Positions 41,179 through 49,588 of a stretch of 64,000 nt of DNA are shown here, piece after piece. The notes below the pieces were generated by a model. That model saw only the letters and a list, made by a program, of their open reading frames with translations, did not search any database and was not told where the DNA came from. Source of the DNA: CAYWKU01 sp964459325. GTDB lineage: Bacteria; RBG-13-61-14; CAYWKU01. How positions within the stretch are numbered: the stretch's first letter is position 1; the number at the start of each line of letters is the position of its first letter. Where the stretch lies: assembly GCA_964459325.1 (NCBI GenBank), contig CAYWKU010000001.1, forward strand, positions 180,095 through 244,094, given 5' to 3'. The position numbers and the translations under genes were made by a program.

Positions 41179-42885
41179 ATGATGAATAACGGCCTGAAAG
41201 ACGCAGGCGGGGATCGGTCATGGTTGCTGTGCGCGGCATTCTGCGCGTTCTACCTTGCCCTTGCAATCTACACGTCCCCTCATTACGGAATTACCTGGGA
41301 CCAGGCGCTGCAGGATTGGTACTTTGCCGAAAGAAACCTGCGGTACCTGTTGACTTTCAACAAAGCCTGGCTCGATTTCAGCCGGGAAGTATCTTTCGCC
41401 ATGGGCGGCTCACATCCGATTTTGTCTCACAACGATTCTCCTTACATAACCATGCACTTTGGTAACCTCCTGTCATCGGCGGGATGCTACCTGTTTTTCG
41501 TCAAGCTGGATATGCTGGGGGCAATTGAAGCTCACCAGGTACCCAACTTTCTGCTCATGGCGGCGGCGCTCGCCGTCATGTTCGTCTTTGTCCGGAAAAA
41601 CTTCGGGACGGCGGCGGCATTAATATCGTTGTTCGCAATAGCCTTTCAGCCCCGTTTCTGGGCTCATGCACATTTCAACACTAAGGATTTTCCTTACGCC
41701 TGCATGATGGTCTTTACCATGCTGGCCGTCCGGAGAGCCATACCGGACCGCAGGGCCTTATGGATGATTTCGGGGGCGATTCTGCTGGGTTTGGCCGGAG
41801 CCACCAAGCCCAACGCGGCGCTTATTCCGGCGATAGTTTTTGTCTGGTTTCTACTGGCCCGGAAGGATGAGACTTATCGCTCGCGCGTGAAAGACTCAAA
41901 GCAAGGCAGTGGCAGCGGGCGGGGTTTTGTGGGTGCGCTGATGGTTTCACCGGTTGTCGCGTTTGCGGTCTTTATGGCGTCGTGGCCCGCCATGTGGAGC
42001 GACCCGGTCGGTTTTCTTCAAAAATACCTTGGCTGGTACCTGCCGCTGGCGGGGAGGGAAGGCGTTTACACGCCACTGGTTACCCTGGCTACTTTTATCC
42101 TTGTGCAGCCTCCGGCGGTGTTGATTTTCGGAACGGTGGGTGCGGTTGCCGTTATACTTCGGGTGAAGCGGAGGACAAGGGGATACGAGCCGGGACTGTT
42201 CCTGCTTCTGTGGACCGCCTTGCCGGTGCTCCGGATGGCGCTGCCGTGGAGCTACAACTTCGACGCGGTGCGGCATTTTATAGAGTACGCGCCCCCGTTG
42301 GGAGCGCTCACCGGCGTGGGCGCATGGCTGGCTTACAGGTGGCTGGCCGACCGGATTGCCATACGGGCCATGATACGGCGGAGCGTGGCAGTCGGCATAT
42401 CCCTTGCCGTGGTTCTTTCGCCCTTCGCCGGATGGGCGGGTAAAATAATCGATTTGCACCCTCACGAAATTATATACTTCAATTTCCTGGTAGGCGGCCC
42501 GGCCGGGGCGGAGAAGCTGTGCGGAAACTGCGGCATCGCCACCGACTACTGGGGCAGCTCCTACCGGCAGGGAATGCGTTGGCTCGACGAACACGCCGAA
42601 GATGGTGCGGCGGTTATCGTGCCGGTGGCGGGGCACATTGTGAAGTCTACACGGAAAATGTGGCTGCGGCCCGATTTGGCCTTCGGGATGAGCGCGCATA
42701 AAAGCGACCGCAGCCTCGATAGTGTCATGAGACGAATTAAACGACGGCCGGTATATTTTATGTACATCACCCGTACCCGCGCATACGGGGAACTCGTGCG
42801 GGAAGTTGAATACCTCGGAGACCTGGAGTACGCTATTAACGAAGATGGAGTGGATATCCTGAAAGTCGTTCGTATAAACGGGTGA
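41179..42885 (+). CDS. Glycosyltransferase family 39-like membrane protein
   Basis: A 568-residue polytopic protein, about 11-12 segments. YGITWDQALQDWYFAERN places an Asp in the first periplasmic loop and FWAHAHFNTKDFPYACMM is a second conserved loop characteristic of a GT39/PMT-like subgroup. It probably transfers a sugar from a polyprenyl carrier to an envelope acceptor. AAAAGGA precedes two consecutive ATGs (41179 and 41182); the second has better spacing. Related in type to the TPR-fused protein at 17447. Acceptor unknown. Confidence 0.82.
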   Translation: MMNNGLKDAGGDRSWLLCAAFCAFYLALAIYTSPHYGITWDQALQDWYFAERNLRYLLTFNKAWLDFSREVSFAMGGSHPILSHNDSPYITMHFGNLLSSAGCYLFFVKLDMLGAIEAHQVPNFLLMAAALAVMFVFVRKNFGTAAALISLFAIAFQPRFWAHAHFNTKDFPYACMMVFTMLAVRRAIPDRRALWMISGAILLGLAGATKPNAALIPAIVFVWFLLARKDETYRSRVKDSKQGSGSGRGFVGALMVSPVVAFAVFMASWPAMWSDPVGFLQKYLGWYLPLAGREGVYTPLVTLATFILVQPPAVLIFGTVGAVAVILRVKRRTRGYEPGLFLLLWTALPVLRMALPWSYNFDAVRHFIEYAPPLGALTGVGAWLAYRWLADRIAIRAMIRRSVAVGISLAVVLSPFAGWAGKIIDLHPHEIIYFNFLVGGPAGAEKLCGNCGIATDYWGSSYRQGMRWLDEHAEDGAAVIVPVAGHIVKSTRKMWLRPDLAFGMSAHKSDRSLDSVMRRIKRRPVYFMYITRTRAYGELVREVEYLGDLEYAINEDGVDILKVVRING

Positions 42886-42940
42886 GCTAGGAGCGTTTTT
42901 TCATGATTGATAAGCCGGAGAAGGATGTGCGAGAGAGTCC

Positions 42941-43360
42941 ATGAATAATAACGACCGTTTCGATTTTCTGCTGAAAAACGCGGTACAGGGTTTTACCGCC
43001 TACTGCGGGCTGGAACCGGTTTCGATGGAGGAGGGCCGGTTTGTCACCCGGATAAAAGTGGAGAAGCATCATCTCCAGCAGGACGGCTACGTGCACGCCG
43101 GTGTCATAGCCACCATGGCCGACCACACCGCCGGTTACGCCGCTTTTACCATAGTCTCGGAAGATAAAATCATCCTGACTATCGAGTACAAAATAAATTA
43201 TCTGAAACCGGCGGACGGTGACATACTGGAGTGCAGGGCGAAGGTGTTGCGCTCGGGGAAGAACGTTATTGTGACCGAGAGCGATGTTTATTCTGTAAGC
43301 GGCGGTTACGAGGAGCACGTGGCGCGGGCGTTGCTCACAATGGCCGCAGTGGCCAGGTAG
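42941..43360 (+). CDS. PaaI-type hotdog thioesterase
   Basis: A 139-residue single hotdog domain. LEPVSMEEGRFVTRIKV, QDGYVHAGVIATMADHTAGYAAFT (the HAG..ATLAD-like motif with catalytic Asp/Asn region) and EYKINYLKPADGDILECRAKVLRSGKNVIVTESDVY fit the PaaI/YdiI thioesterase family, which hydrolyse acyl- or aryl-CoA esters. The leader contains GAGAGAG before the ATG. It is the last plus-strand gene before the convergent ilvD. Confidence 0.88.
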   Translation: MNNNDRFDFLLKNAVQGFTAYCGLEPVSMEEGRFVTRIKVEKHHLQQDGYVHAGVIATMADHTAGYAAFTIVSEDKIILTIEYKINYLKPADGDILECRAKVLRSGKNVIVTESDVYSVSGGYEEHVARALLTMAAVAR

Positions 43361-43377
43361 AAGAAGATGGCTCGCCG

Positions 43378-45021
43378 CTACTCCAACACCGCCCCCTTTG
43401 CCGCGCCGGTTACGTATTTTACGTAGCGGCGCATGTAGCCTTCCGGCACGGGGCGCTCGACGGGTTTCCAGCCGTCCAGTCGTTTCTTTATTTCATCGTC
43501 TGAAATTTTTACATTCAGCTTTCTCCCGGGGATGTCTATTTCGATTTCGTCGCCGTCCTCTACGACGGCAATCGGGCCTCCGGCGTAGGCTTCCGGGGAT
43601 ACGTGCCCGATGCACGGCCCCGCGCTGGCGCCCGAAAAACGCCCGTCGGTCATAAGCGCCACTTCCCTTATTTTGGACATGTCCAGGGCCATTGTCACCG
43701 CCAGCGTTTCCGGCATCCCCGGGCCGCCCTTGGGGCCTTCGTAGCGGATTACCATGACCCGGCCCTCCTGCACCTTGCCCTCCCGGAAGGCGGTCAATGC
43801 GTCCGCTTCCGAGTCGTAAACTTTTGCTTTGCCGGTGAATTTCAGCATGTCCGGGGATACAGCCGATTGCTTGACCACCGCGCCTTCCGGGGCGAGGTTT
43901 CCGAAGAGGGCCACCGTGCCGCCTTCGGGGTAGTGAGGTTTGTCGCGCGGGGGTATGATTTTTTCGTCCAGTACGGTAGTCCATTCGAGCAGTTCGCCGA
44001 TGGTCTGTCCGCCGGCGGTTAAGGCGTCCAGGTGAAGGTCGTCGGCGATTCGTTTCATCACCGCCGGTACTCCTCCTGCCGTGTAAAGGTCGGTGACTCC
44101 GTAGGGGCCGCTCGGGCTGATGGCGGTGATTGTGGGGATTTTCCTGTTGAACTCGTTGAATTTCTCCAGGGGAAGCTCCAGGCCCAGCTCGTGAGCGATT
44201 GCGGGCAGGTGCAGGGCGGCGTTGGTGGAGCCGGCGATGGCCATATCCATGGCCAGCGCGTTTTCCAGCGCCTTTTCGGTCATAATCTTACGCGCGGTAA
44301 CCTCCTCCTCCACCATCGCCACTATCCTCTTGCCGGTCTGGCGGGCGTAACGCTGCTTGTCGGTGTGGAATCCGGGCACGTTGGCGCTGCCGGGTATGGT
44401 AAGCCCCAGCGATTCGGCCATGCACTGGAAGGTGTTGGCCGTGCCCATCAACTCGCACGAGCCGCAGGTGGCGCAGGTGGCGGTGGCGGCCTTGAGTACA
44501 ATGTCGTCGTAATCCTTGTGGTCCACGCTTTCGCCCCTTCCGGCTGTGAACCTGATGTTCCAGGCGTTCGGGCCGCCGGTGAGGAATATGGTGGGCAAAT
44601 CCAGCCGGGCGGCGGCCATCAGCATGCCGGGGATGATTTTGTCGCAGCTTGCTATCATCACCACGCCGTCGAAGAGCATGCTGCGGATGTGGGTTTCCAC
44701 GGTGTCGGCGATAAGCTCCCTTTGCGGAAGGACGAACCTCATGCCTTCGTTGCCCTCGGTGATGCCGTCGCACGGGGCGGGGACGTTAAACTCGAAAGGA
44801 ATCCCGCCCCCGGCGTGGATGCCTTCCTTCACTCTTTGCGCCAGGGTTCCCAAATGTATGTGCCCGGGGTTTATTTCGGTGTGAGAGTTGGCCACGGCTA
44901 TCATTGGCTTTTCTCTCAACTCCTCGATGTCGGCGCCGGTGCCCTTCATCATCGATTGGCGCACAACGCTTATGGGAAAATCGGAGCTGTCGAAAATGGA
45001 ATTGCTCTTGGGTTTTTTCAT
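43378..45021 (-). CDS. ilvD: Dihydroxy-acid dehydratase
   Basis: A 547-residue member of the IlvD/Edd family, usual length. Iron-sulphur ligands are C84 (PAPCDGITEG), C126 (ASCDKIIPGM) and C189 (CGSCELMGTANT). DGRFSGASAGPCIGHVSPEA near the end is diagnostic. It dehydrates 2,3-dihydroxy acids to the keto precursors of valine, isoleucine and CoA. The GSCELMGTANTFQCMAE text differs from the CGGMYTANTM of many IlvDs, so a related sugar-acid dehydratase is a minor alternative. It lies 42 bp after the nitroreductase gene and may share its transcript. Confidence 0.85.
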   Translation of the reverse strand: MKKPKSNSIFDSSDFPISVVRQSMMKGTGADIEELREKPMIAVANSHTEINPGHIHLGTLAQRVKEGIHAGGGIPFEFNVPAPCDGITEGNEGMRFVLPQRELIADTVETHIRSMLFDGVVMIASCDKIIPGMLMAAARLDLPTIFLTGGPNAWNIRFTAGRGESVDHKDYDDIVLKAATATCATCGSCELMGTANTFQCMAESLGLTIPGSANVPGFHTDKQRYARQTGKRIVAMVEEEVTARKIMTEKALENALAMDMAIAGSTNAALHLPAIAHELGLELPLEKFNEFNRKIPTITAISPSGPYGVTDLYTAGGVPAVMKRIADDLHLDALTAGGQTIGELLEWTTVLDEKIIPPRDKPHYPEGGTVALFGNLAPEGAVVKQSAVSPDMLKFTGKAKVYDSEADALTAFREGKVQEGRVMVIRYEGPKGGPGMPETLAVTMALDMSKIREVALMTDGRFSGASAGPCIGHVSPEAYAGGPIAVVEDGDEIEIDIPGRKLNVKISDDEIKKRLDGWKPVERPVPEGYMRRYVKYVTGAAKGAVLE

Positions 45022-45063
45022 AACGTTTTTCCCCCTGAAAGTGTTTTGATTATTGGCCGCTAT

Positions 45064-45627
45064 TCACTGGATTATCTTCAGTATTTTCGCTTCCCTCTTC
45101 GGCTGAGCCGGTATCTGCTTGGAATAGCCTAATATTATCGGCGCGACTATGATGCAGTCGTCGGGCAGCCCAATTTCCTCGATAAGCTCGGGGTTTCGGA
45201 TGTCTGCGCCGAGGTTTATCCAGCAGGCGCCCAGGCCCCTGTCGGCGGCGGCCAGCATAAAGTAGCACGCGGCCAGCGAGCAGTCCACGTAAACCGACCG
45301 CCATTCTCTTTCCCCGGCGATTATTACCATGGCCGGGGCGTTATAGAAAACGTGGAAATCGGCGTTTTTGAGCACGCCTTCGTACCTTCTGGAGCCGTGT
45401 TCCGGGTTCTTTTCAATCTCCGAAAGGAGGTTGGTCTTGCTCTCGTCGGACATCCTGCGCATCAGGTCGGTATCCCTGATGATAATAAACCGCCACGGCT
45501 GCTCGTTGCTTGCGCTGGGCGCCTGAACGGCGTCGTTGATTATTTCAGTAATAACCTCCAGCGGCACTTCCTTGTCCTCGAAATTTCTCACGGAGCGGCG
45601 CTTTTGAATCAGCTCGGAAAAGTCCAT
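45064..45627 (-). CDS. Nitroreductase-family flavoprotein
   Basis: A 187-residue FMN enzyme from the ATG at 45627 (GGGAGG nine bases upstream; the earlier in-frame ATG overlaps the ribosome site). IQKRRSVRNFEDKEVPLEVI and APSASNEQPWRFIIIRD are the FMN-binding motifs; AADRGLGACWINLGADIRNPEL and LPDDCIIVAPIILGY follow in family order. It reduces quinones, nitro compounds or flavins with NAD(P)H; the natural substrate is unknown. Confidence 0.92.
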   Translation of the reverse strand: MDFSELIQKRRSVRNFEDKEVPLEVITEIINDAVQAPSASNEQPWRFIIIRDTDLMRRMSDESKTNLLSEIEKNPEHGSRRYEGVLKNADFHVFYNAPAMVIIAGEREWRSVYVDCSLAACYFMLAAADRGLGACWINLGADIRNPELIEEIGLPDDCIIVAPIILGYSKQIPAQPKREAKILKIIQ

Positions 45628-45693
45628 AACGAGCATCCTCCCGGACTGTAAATTTGTTCATAATTTAGACAATGAGATGAAGGCATGCAACAA

Positions 45694-45733
45694 ACGAAAA
45701 GCGGCGGAGCCCGTTCTGACCCCGCCGCTTCGT
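45694..45733 (-). terminator. Terminator of the glutamate-synthase-like gene
   Basis: Nine-bp stem AAGCGGCGG/CCGCCGCTT (45699-45707 with 45722-45730); on the minus strand the stem is followed by TTTCGTTTG. The T-run is short but placement just after the stop at 45758 supports it. Confidence 0.65.
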
Positions 45734-45757
45734 TATGTGTCCGGGCGAAAAGAGGGT

Positions 45758-47341
45758 TTAGGAGTTGATTATCTCCATTGCCTCGTCCCTGTAGGCGTTC
45801 ATGATGTAGGGAATGCCGGTGACTTTCTCGCACTCCTCGGTCAGGCTGGCCAGGTCGCTTCTTTCGATGAGGTCCACTCGCCACTTGCGTGCCCCGGCCA
45901 TGAGCTGCTGGAGGCCGACCCTTATTTTGTCGGCCACGCTGTACACGCCGATGGCGCCCAGTGGCATATCTTCCACGTCCTTTCCGTACTTGGATTTGAG
46001 CTCTTCGTAGGAGACGAAAATTTCTTCCTTGGTGGAGCCGTGCCTGGAGATGGTTTTGGGCAATCCGCCGTCTTCGCCCTTGAGCCACTGCTGTATGTTT
46101 TTGCCGACCATACCGGGAATCATCAGGCCCCGTCCCATGCAGACGGCCTTGCTGTAAGGAGCGGCCAGTGCCAGCGCTTTGAACACGTGGTCTTCGGAGC
46201 TGAAGCCGCCGGCGAAGGCGATGTCCGGCACCCATTTCCCCTTCTGGGCCAGTATGTGGCACAGCTCGTAAGCCATTGAGTGCAGGTAAATCGCGGGCAC
46301 GCCCCATTCGGCCATCATCCTCCACGGGCTCATGCCGGTGCCGCCGGGTGCTCCGTCTATTGTGAGGAGGTCTATCTTGGCGTCGGAAGACCACTTGATG
46401 GCCATCGCCAGTTCCCTCATGGGGTAAGCGCCCGTCTTCAAGGTGACCCTTTTAGCGCCCAGCCTGCGAACCCTTTCGACCTCGTTCATGAAATCGTCGT
46501 AACCGGCGAATCCCAGCCGGCTGTGGCGCTCGAACTGCTTGATGGCGCCATCCTTGAAGGCCGCTTGGTTATATTCGCTTTCGGGGTCGGGGGTAACGAT
46601 GTATCCGCGCTTTTTAAGCTCGAGAGCCCTTTCCAGGGTGTTGACCTTTATTTCGCCGCCGATGCACTTGGCGCCCTGGCCCCATTTCAGCTCGATGGTT
46701 TCCACGCCGAGTTTGCCCAGCACGTATTCGGCCACGCCGAAGCGGGTGTCTTCCACGTTCATCTGCACCAGTATATCCCCGTAGCCTTCGTGGTAGCGGC
46801 GGTACTCCTCCACCCGGCGTTTCATGTCCGGGGCCTCCTTGACCTTGCCGTTCTTGTCCAGTTTCAGTTTGGGGTCGATTCCGCAAACGTTCTCGCCGCA
46901 TACGAGGCTGATGCCGGATATGGCGGCGCCCACCGCGAAATGCTCCCAGTTTTTACGGGCGATTTCGGTACTACCCAGCGCTCCGGTGAATATGGGCGCC
47001 TTCATCTTTACCGGGTTGGTGAAGCCGAAGGCGGTTTCGGTGTCCACGGTGGGGAAGGTGGCGTGGTCGGGGTCGGCGTAAGTGCCTCTGGCGCCGACGG
47101 CGTAGCCCATGATGTTGAGGTGCGAGTAATCGACGGGGTAGTCCTTGTCTGCCCCGGCGGTCATTTCTCCGAAGGGCATGGGATACAAAAGCTCCCTCCC
47201 GCGGAAAGTGGCGTTGAACAGGTCGCAATTGCCCCGGCATCCGTCGATGCATCTGGAGCAAATGCCGGATTGTGGCGCGACATGCCGGGAGCGGTTATTG
47301 GTTCTGAGCGCCTCGTTGGCATTGGGGCGATGTAGATTCAT
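45758..47341 (-). CDS. FMN-binding glutamate-synthase-like protein
   Basis: A 527-residue protein. The N-terminus has C28-x2-C31-x3-C35-x3-C39 (CSRCIDGCRGNC), then the GltB-like FMN barrel: FTGALGSTEIARKNWEHFA, ELKWGQGAKCIGGEIKVN, LLTIDGAPGGTGMSP, and VCMGRGLMIPGM. It lacks the amidotransferase domain, so it would use ammonia or a separate glutaminase subunit (inference). Glutamate synthase joins glutamine and 2-oxoglutarate. GGGAGG precedes the ATG. It is divergent from nrpR and its promoter is overlapped by candidate operators, consistent with nitrogen control. Confidence 0.85.
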   Translation of the reverse strand: MNLHRPNANEALRTNNRSRHVAPQSGICSRCIDGCRGNCDLFNATFRGRELLYPMPFGEMTAGADKDYPVDYSHLNIMGYAVGARGTYADPDHATFPTVDTETAFGFTNPVKMKAPIFTGALGSTEIARKNWEHFAVGAAISGISLVCGENVCGIDPKLKLDKNGKVKEAPDMKRRVEEYRRYHEGYGDILVQMNVEDTRFGVAEYVLGKLGVETIELKWGQGAKCIGGEIKVNTLERALELKKRGYIVTPDPESEYNQAAFKDGAIKQFERHSRLGFAGYDDFMNEVERVRRLGAKRVTLKTGAYPMRELAMAIKWSSDAKIDLLTIDGAPGGTGMSPWRMMAEWGVPAIYLHSMAYELCHILAQKGKWVPDIAFAGGFSSEDHVFKALALAAPYSKAVCMGRGLMIPGMVGKNIQQWLKGEDGGLPKTISRHGSTKEEIFVSYEELKSKYGKDVEDMPLGAIGVYSVADKIRVGLQQLMAGARKWRVDLIERSDLASLTEECEKVTGIPYIMNAYRDEAMEIINS

Positions 47342-47471
47342 GGTAAATCCTCCCTTTCATAAAAATAATTAATCAGGTTGTTTATTTGCCGTTTTAATAT
47401 GCTTCCCGAATTGTCGGCAATTAATAGCCGACTCCGGTTTAAGCGACCGGTATTCCGGCAATAGGTTGCCT

Positions 47472-47499
47472 ATAGTAGCACACTCGACGGGGTTGTCAA
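47472..47499 (-). promoter_or_regulatory. Promoter of the glutamate-synthase-like gene
   Basis: On the minus strand TTGACA (47499-47494), 16 nt, TACTAT (47477-47472). TTGCCGG follows about ten bases downstream of the -10 (47460-47454), a classic repressor position. Confidence 0.65.
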
Positions 47500-47576
47500 T
47501 AGGTAGTTTCACCCCATTTTCCATGCAATTTGGAAGTTTTACCTGCTTTGTCCTTGTGAAGATTATGAGGCAATAT

Positions 47577-47597
47577 TGCCGGCAAATTGTCGGCATC
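47577..47597. promoter_or_regulatory. Candidate NrpR operator, site 1
   Basis: TTGCCGG, seven bases, TCGGCAT: an imperfect inverted repeat of the same form as site 2. Confidence 0.55.
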
Positions 47598-47703
47598 CCT
47601 TTCGAGATTTTCCGACAAGAAGTCCGCAAAAGTTGCCATAAATGTATAAAATAATGGCAATTATAACCACCCGGAGGGCCGAAAATGGCCACAACCCCGC
47701 TTT

Positions 47704-47726
47704 TTGCCGGAAAATGACCGGCAAAA
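47704..47726. promoter_or_regulatory. Candidate NrpR operator, site 2
   Basis: TTTTGCCGG, seven bases (AAAATGA), CCGGCAAAA: a nine-bp perfect inverted repeat ending about 15 bp before the nrpR -35 box. Confidence 0.6.
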
Positions 47727-47740
47727 TTGCCCCTGTTGCG

Positions 47741-47769
47741 TTGAAATAACTCCCTGCCTGTGATATTAT
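47741..47769 (+). promoter_or_regulatory. Promoter of nrpR, predicting a leaderless message
   Basis: TTGAAA (47741-47746), 17 nt, TATTAT (47764-47769), then seven bases before the ATG at 47777. A half-site TTGCCGA (47769-47775) lies between -10 and the start codon. Confidence 0.6.
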
Positions 47770-47776
47770 TGCCGAT

Positions 47777-48784
47777 ATGAGCGAAAAGACTGAAAAGAAA
47801 AAACTGGCGATTTTGAGGGTGTTGCAGGAAGCCGACAGGCCGTTGGGAAGCTCGCGTATTACCGAGCGGTTGCAGGCTATGCATCACGAGGTAAGCGAAA
47901 GGACGGTGCGGTTTTACCTGTTGGGTATGGACAGGGAAGGACTGACCGAGAATCTGGGTAAGAGGGGAAGGTTGATTACCGAAAGGGGCATGCAGGAGCT
48001 GGCCAGCGCCCGGGTTATCGAGAAAGTGGGCTACCTGGCCGCGAAAATAGACCAGATGACCTACCGGATGAAATTCGACCTGGCCACACTAACCGGCTCC
48101 GTCGTGGTGAACGTCAGCATATTGGAGGTCGGCCAGCTTCGCAGGGCGGCGCCGTTAATCAGCAAGGTTTTCGAAGTCGGGTATGCCATGGGCAGGCTGA
48201 TGGCGCTATTGCCGGGTGGGTCGAAGGTCGGGGAGGTTACGGTCCCCGAGGGGCTGGTGGGCATCGGCACGGTATGCTCAATTACGCTCAATGGCGTGCT
48301 GTTGTCCCACGGCATTCCCATAAACTCGCGGTTCGGCGGCCTTCTGGAGCTTCAGGATTACAGGCCAAGTCGGTTCGTGGATATAATCCATTACGACGGG
48401 ACAACGCTGGACCCGCTGGAGGTTTTCATCCGCAGCGGCATGACCGATTACGTGGGCGCCACGGCCACGGGCAACGGCCGCATCGGGGCCAGTTTCCGGG
48501 AGTTTCCGGCCGAAAGCCGCGACCACGTTATCGAGCTTGCCCACCGGTTGGAGAAGGTCGGGCTGGGCGGCTTCATGACCATCGGCTGGCCCAACCAGCC
48601 GGTGCTGGAGATACCGGTCAGCCAGGGACAGGTGGGGGCGATAGTCATCGGTGGCCTGAACCCGGCGGCCATACTGGAGGAGAAGGGTATAAAGACGCAT
48701 TCGAGGGCGCTGGCCGGCCTTGCCGACTACGAAACCCTCTTTCCCTACGATGAGCTCGACAGCCGGATATTGAAGGTGGCCTGA
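47777..48784 (+). CDS. nrpR: NrpR-like nitrogen regulator (HTH plus one NrpR domain)
   Basis: A 335-residue protein. Residues 1-70 form a winged helix (KKLAILRVLQEADRPLGSSRITERL, SERTVRFYLLGMDREGL); about 75-330 are one NrpR/DUF128 domain (GSVVVNVSILEVGQL, GIGTVCSITLNGVLLSHGIPINSRFGG, DYVGATATGNGRIGASFREFP, and GAIVIGGLNPAAILEE). In methanogens NrpR represses nitrogen genes and is relieved by 2-oxoglutarate; archaeal forms often have two NrpR domains, this has one. It lacks a ribosome-binding site. Regulation of itself and of the divergent glutamate-synthase-like gene is inferred from the operator array. Confidence 0.88.
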   Translation: MSEKTEKKKLAILRVLQEADRPLGSSRITERLQAMHHEVSERTVRFYLLGMDREGLTENLGKRGRLITERGMQELASARVIEKVGYLAAKIDQMTYRMKFDLATLTGSVVVNVSILEVGQLRRAAPLISKVFEVGYAMGRLMALLPGGSKVGEVTVPEGLVGIGTVCSITLNGVLLSHGIPINSRFGGLLELQDYRPSRFVDIIHYDGTTLDPLEVFIRSGMTDYVGATATGNGRIGASFREFPAESRDHVIELAHRLEKVGLGGFMTIGWPNQPVLEIPVSQGQVGAIVIGGLNPAAILEEKGIKTHSRALAGLADYETLFPYDELDSRILKVA

Positions 48785-48802
48785 GGGGAGGCTGTCGGGG
48801 TA

Positions 48803-49588
48803 TTATTCCCGCCCGTAAGGGCATGCTCTCTTGAAGTTCAACAACTCGCCGGGGCCGGAGGCGGAGACGCCGAACACCAGGTAGTCCTTTCCGAGCTCCC
48901 GTACTCTATCGTAGAGATAATCGAAGGTTCCGTTCACCAGTGTGGTGCCGGTAAATAGAACCACATCGGCGAAGTTTATCAGCTCCTCATTTGCAGTACG
49001 TCCGTCTTTTATTTCAACCCCATCAACCTTTTTCCCTATATTATCGGGGTTCAAATCCGTCGCCCGGACGTTACCCGCTCCGAAGTATTCTACCTGTTTT
49101 TTCACGAAATCGAGGTTGAAACCTATGACGCCCACCTTTGTTTTGTCGTGTTTTTCCAGTATTTGCCGGGCCAGGACTTCGGAGCACATTGCCGGCTCGC
49201 CGCGCTTGCAATGGATGGTGGCCTCGGTCATTTTGAGCTTGTTGAGTGTGGCGTTAAGGGCGGCTATGTAAATCGCGCGGTTACGGTGCGATGTAAGTTC
49301 GAGCTTGATTACGTCATCCAGGGTGCCTACGAACTCGGAAGCGGTGTCGGTGAAGGCGTGACCTCGTACCCCCATCACCTTGGCTTCCACCACCCGCTCT
49401 TTTCCCAGCACGATGGGCAGGTTGCGGTGGCCGGGCATCCCCGCGGCTTCTTCGCGGGTTGTGGGTTTTACCCTGACGGTCACTTCGGTGTCCGATAGTC
49501 CCGCGTCTTTTATGATTTTGCCGAATTTTTCTCTTGTTTTTTCCAGGTAGCCCGGTTCTATCCGGGGCGGAGAGTTATTATTGTTCAT
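48803..49588 (-). CDS. DUF364/DUF4213-type protein (putative metal chelation), paralogue A
   Basis: A 261-residue soluble protein, roughly half identical to the gene at 50503. Shared features: RG-AFTD (about 76-81), T..RNRA-Y-A-LNA-LNKL (about 100-118), HCK..EP..C (about 125-134), TDLNPDNIGK..GVEI, TGTTLVNGTFD, and the C-terminal YLVFGV...RACPYG. Three cysteines (HCK, the following C, and CPYG) are conserved between the two copies. The DUF364 name carries a proposed heavy-metal chelation role; no activity is proven. The start lies inside the 3' end of the membrane protein gene (11-bp overlap), implying coupling. Confidence 0.75.
   Translation of the reverse strand: MNNNNSPPRIEPGYLEKTREKFGKIIKDAGLSDTEVTVRVKPTTREEAAGMPGHRNLPIVLGKERVVEAKVMGVRGHAFTDTASEFVGTLDDVIKLELTSHRNRAIYIAALNATLNKLKMTEATIHCKRGEPAMCSEVLARQILEKHDKTKVGVIGFNLDFVKKQVEYFGAGNVRATDLNPDNIGKKVDGVEIKDGRTANEELINFADVVLFTGTTLVNGTFDYLYDRVRELGKDYLVFGVSASGPGELLNFKRACPYGRE

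Larger units (their letters stand above)
47342..47776. other. Divergent control region between glutamate-synthase-like gene and nrpR
   Basis: Repeated TTGCCGG/CCGGCAA half-sites: 47411-47419, 47454-47461, a pair at 47577-47597, a pair at 47704-47726 and one at 47768-47774. A promoter for each gene is recognisable and each carries half-sites at or near its start point. The middle part, about 47500-47575, shows no further element. Confidence 0.7.

Noticed and set aside
44032..45132. 366-codon open frame on the plus strand
   Set aside because: Antisense to ilvD, which is complete and motif-rich. High GC at third positions explains the long shadow.
46280..47335. 351-codon open frame on the plus strand
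   Set aside because: Antisense shadow of the glutamate-synthase-like gene; no family motif, no ribosome site, and the minus-strand frame has a complete and recognisable product.
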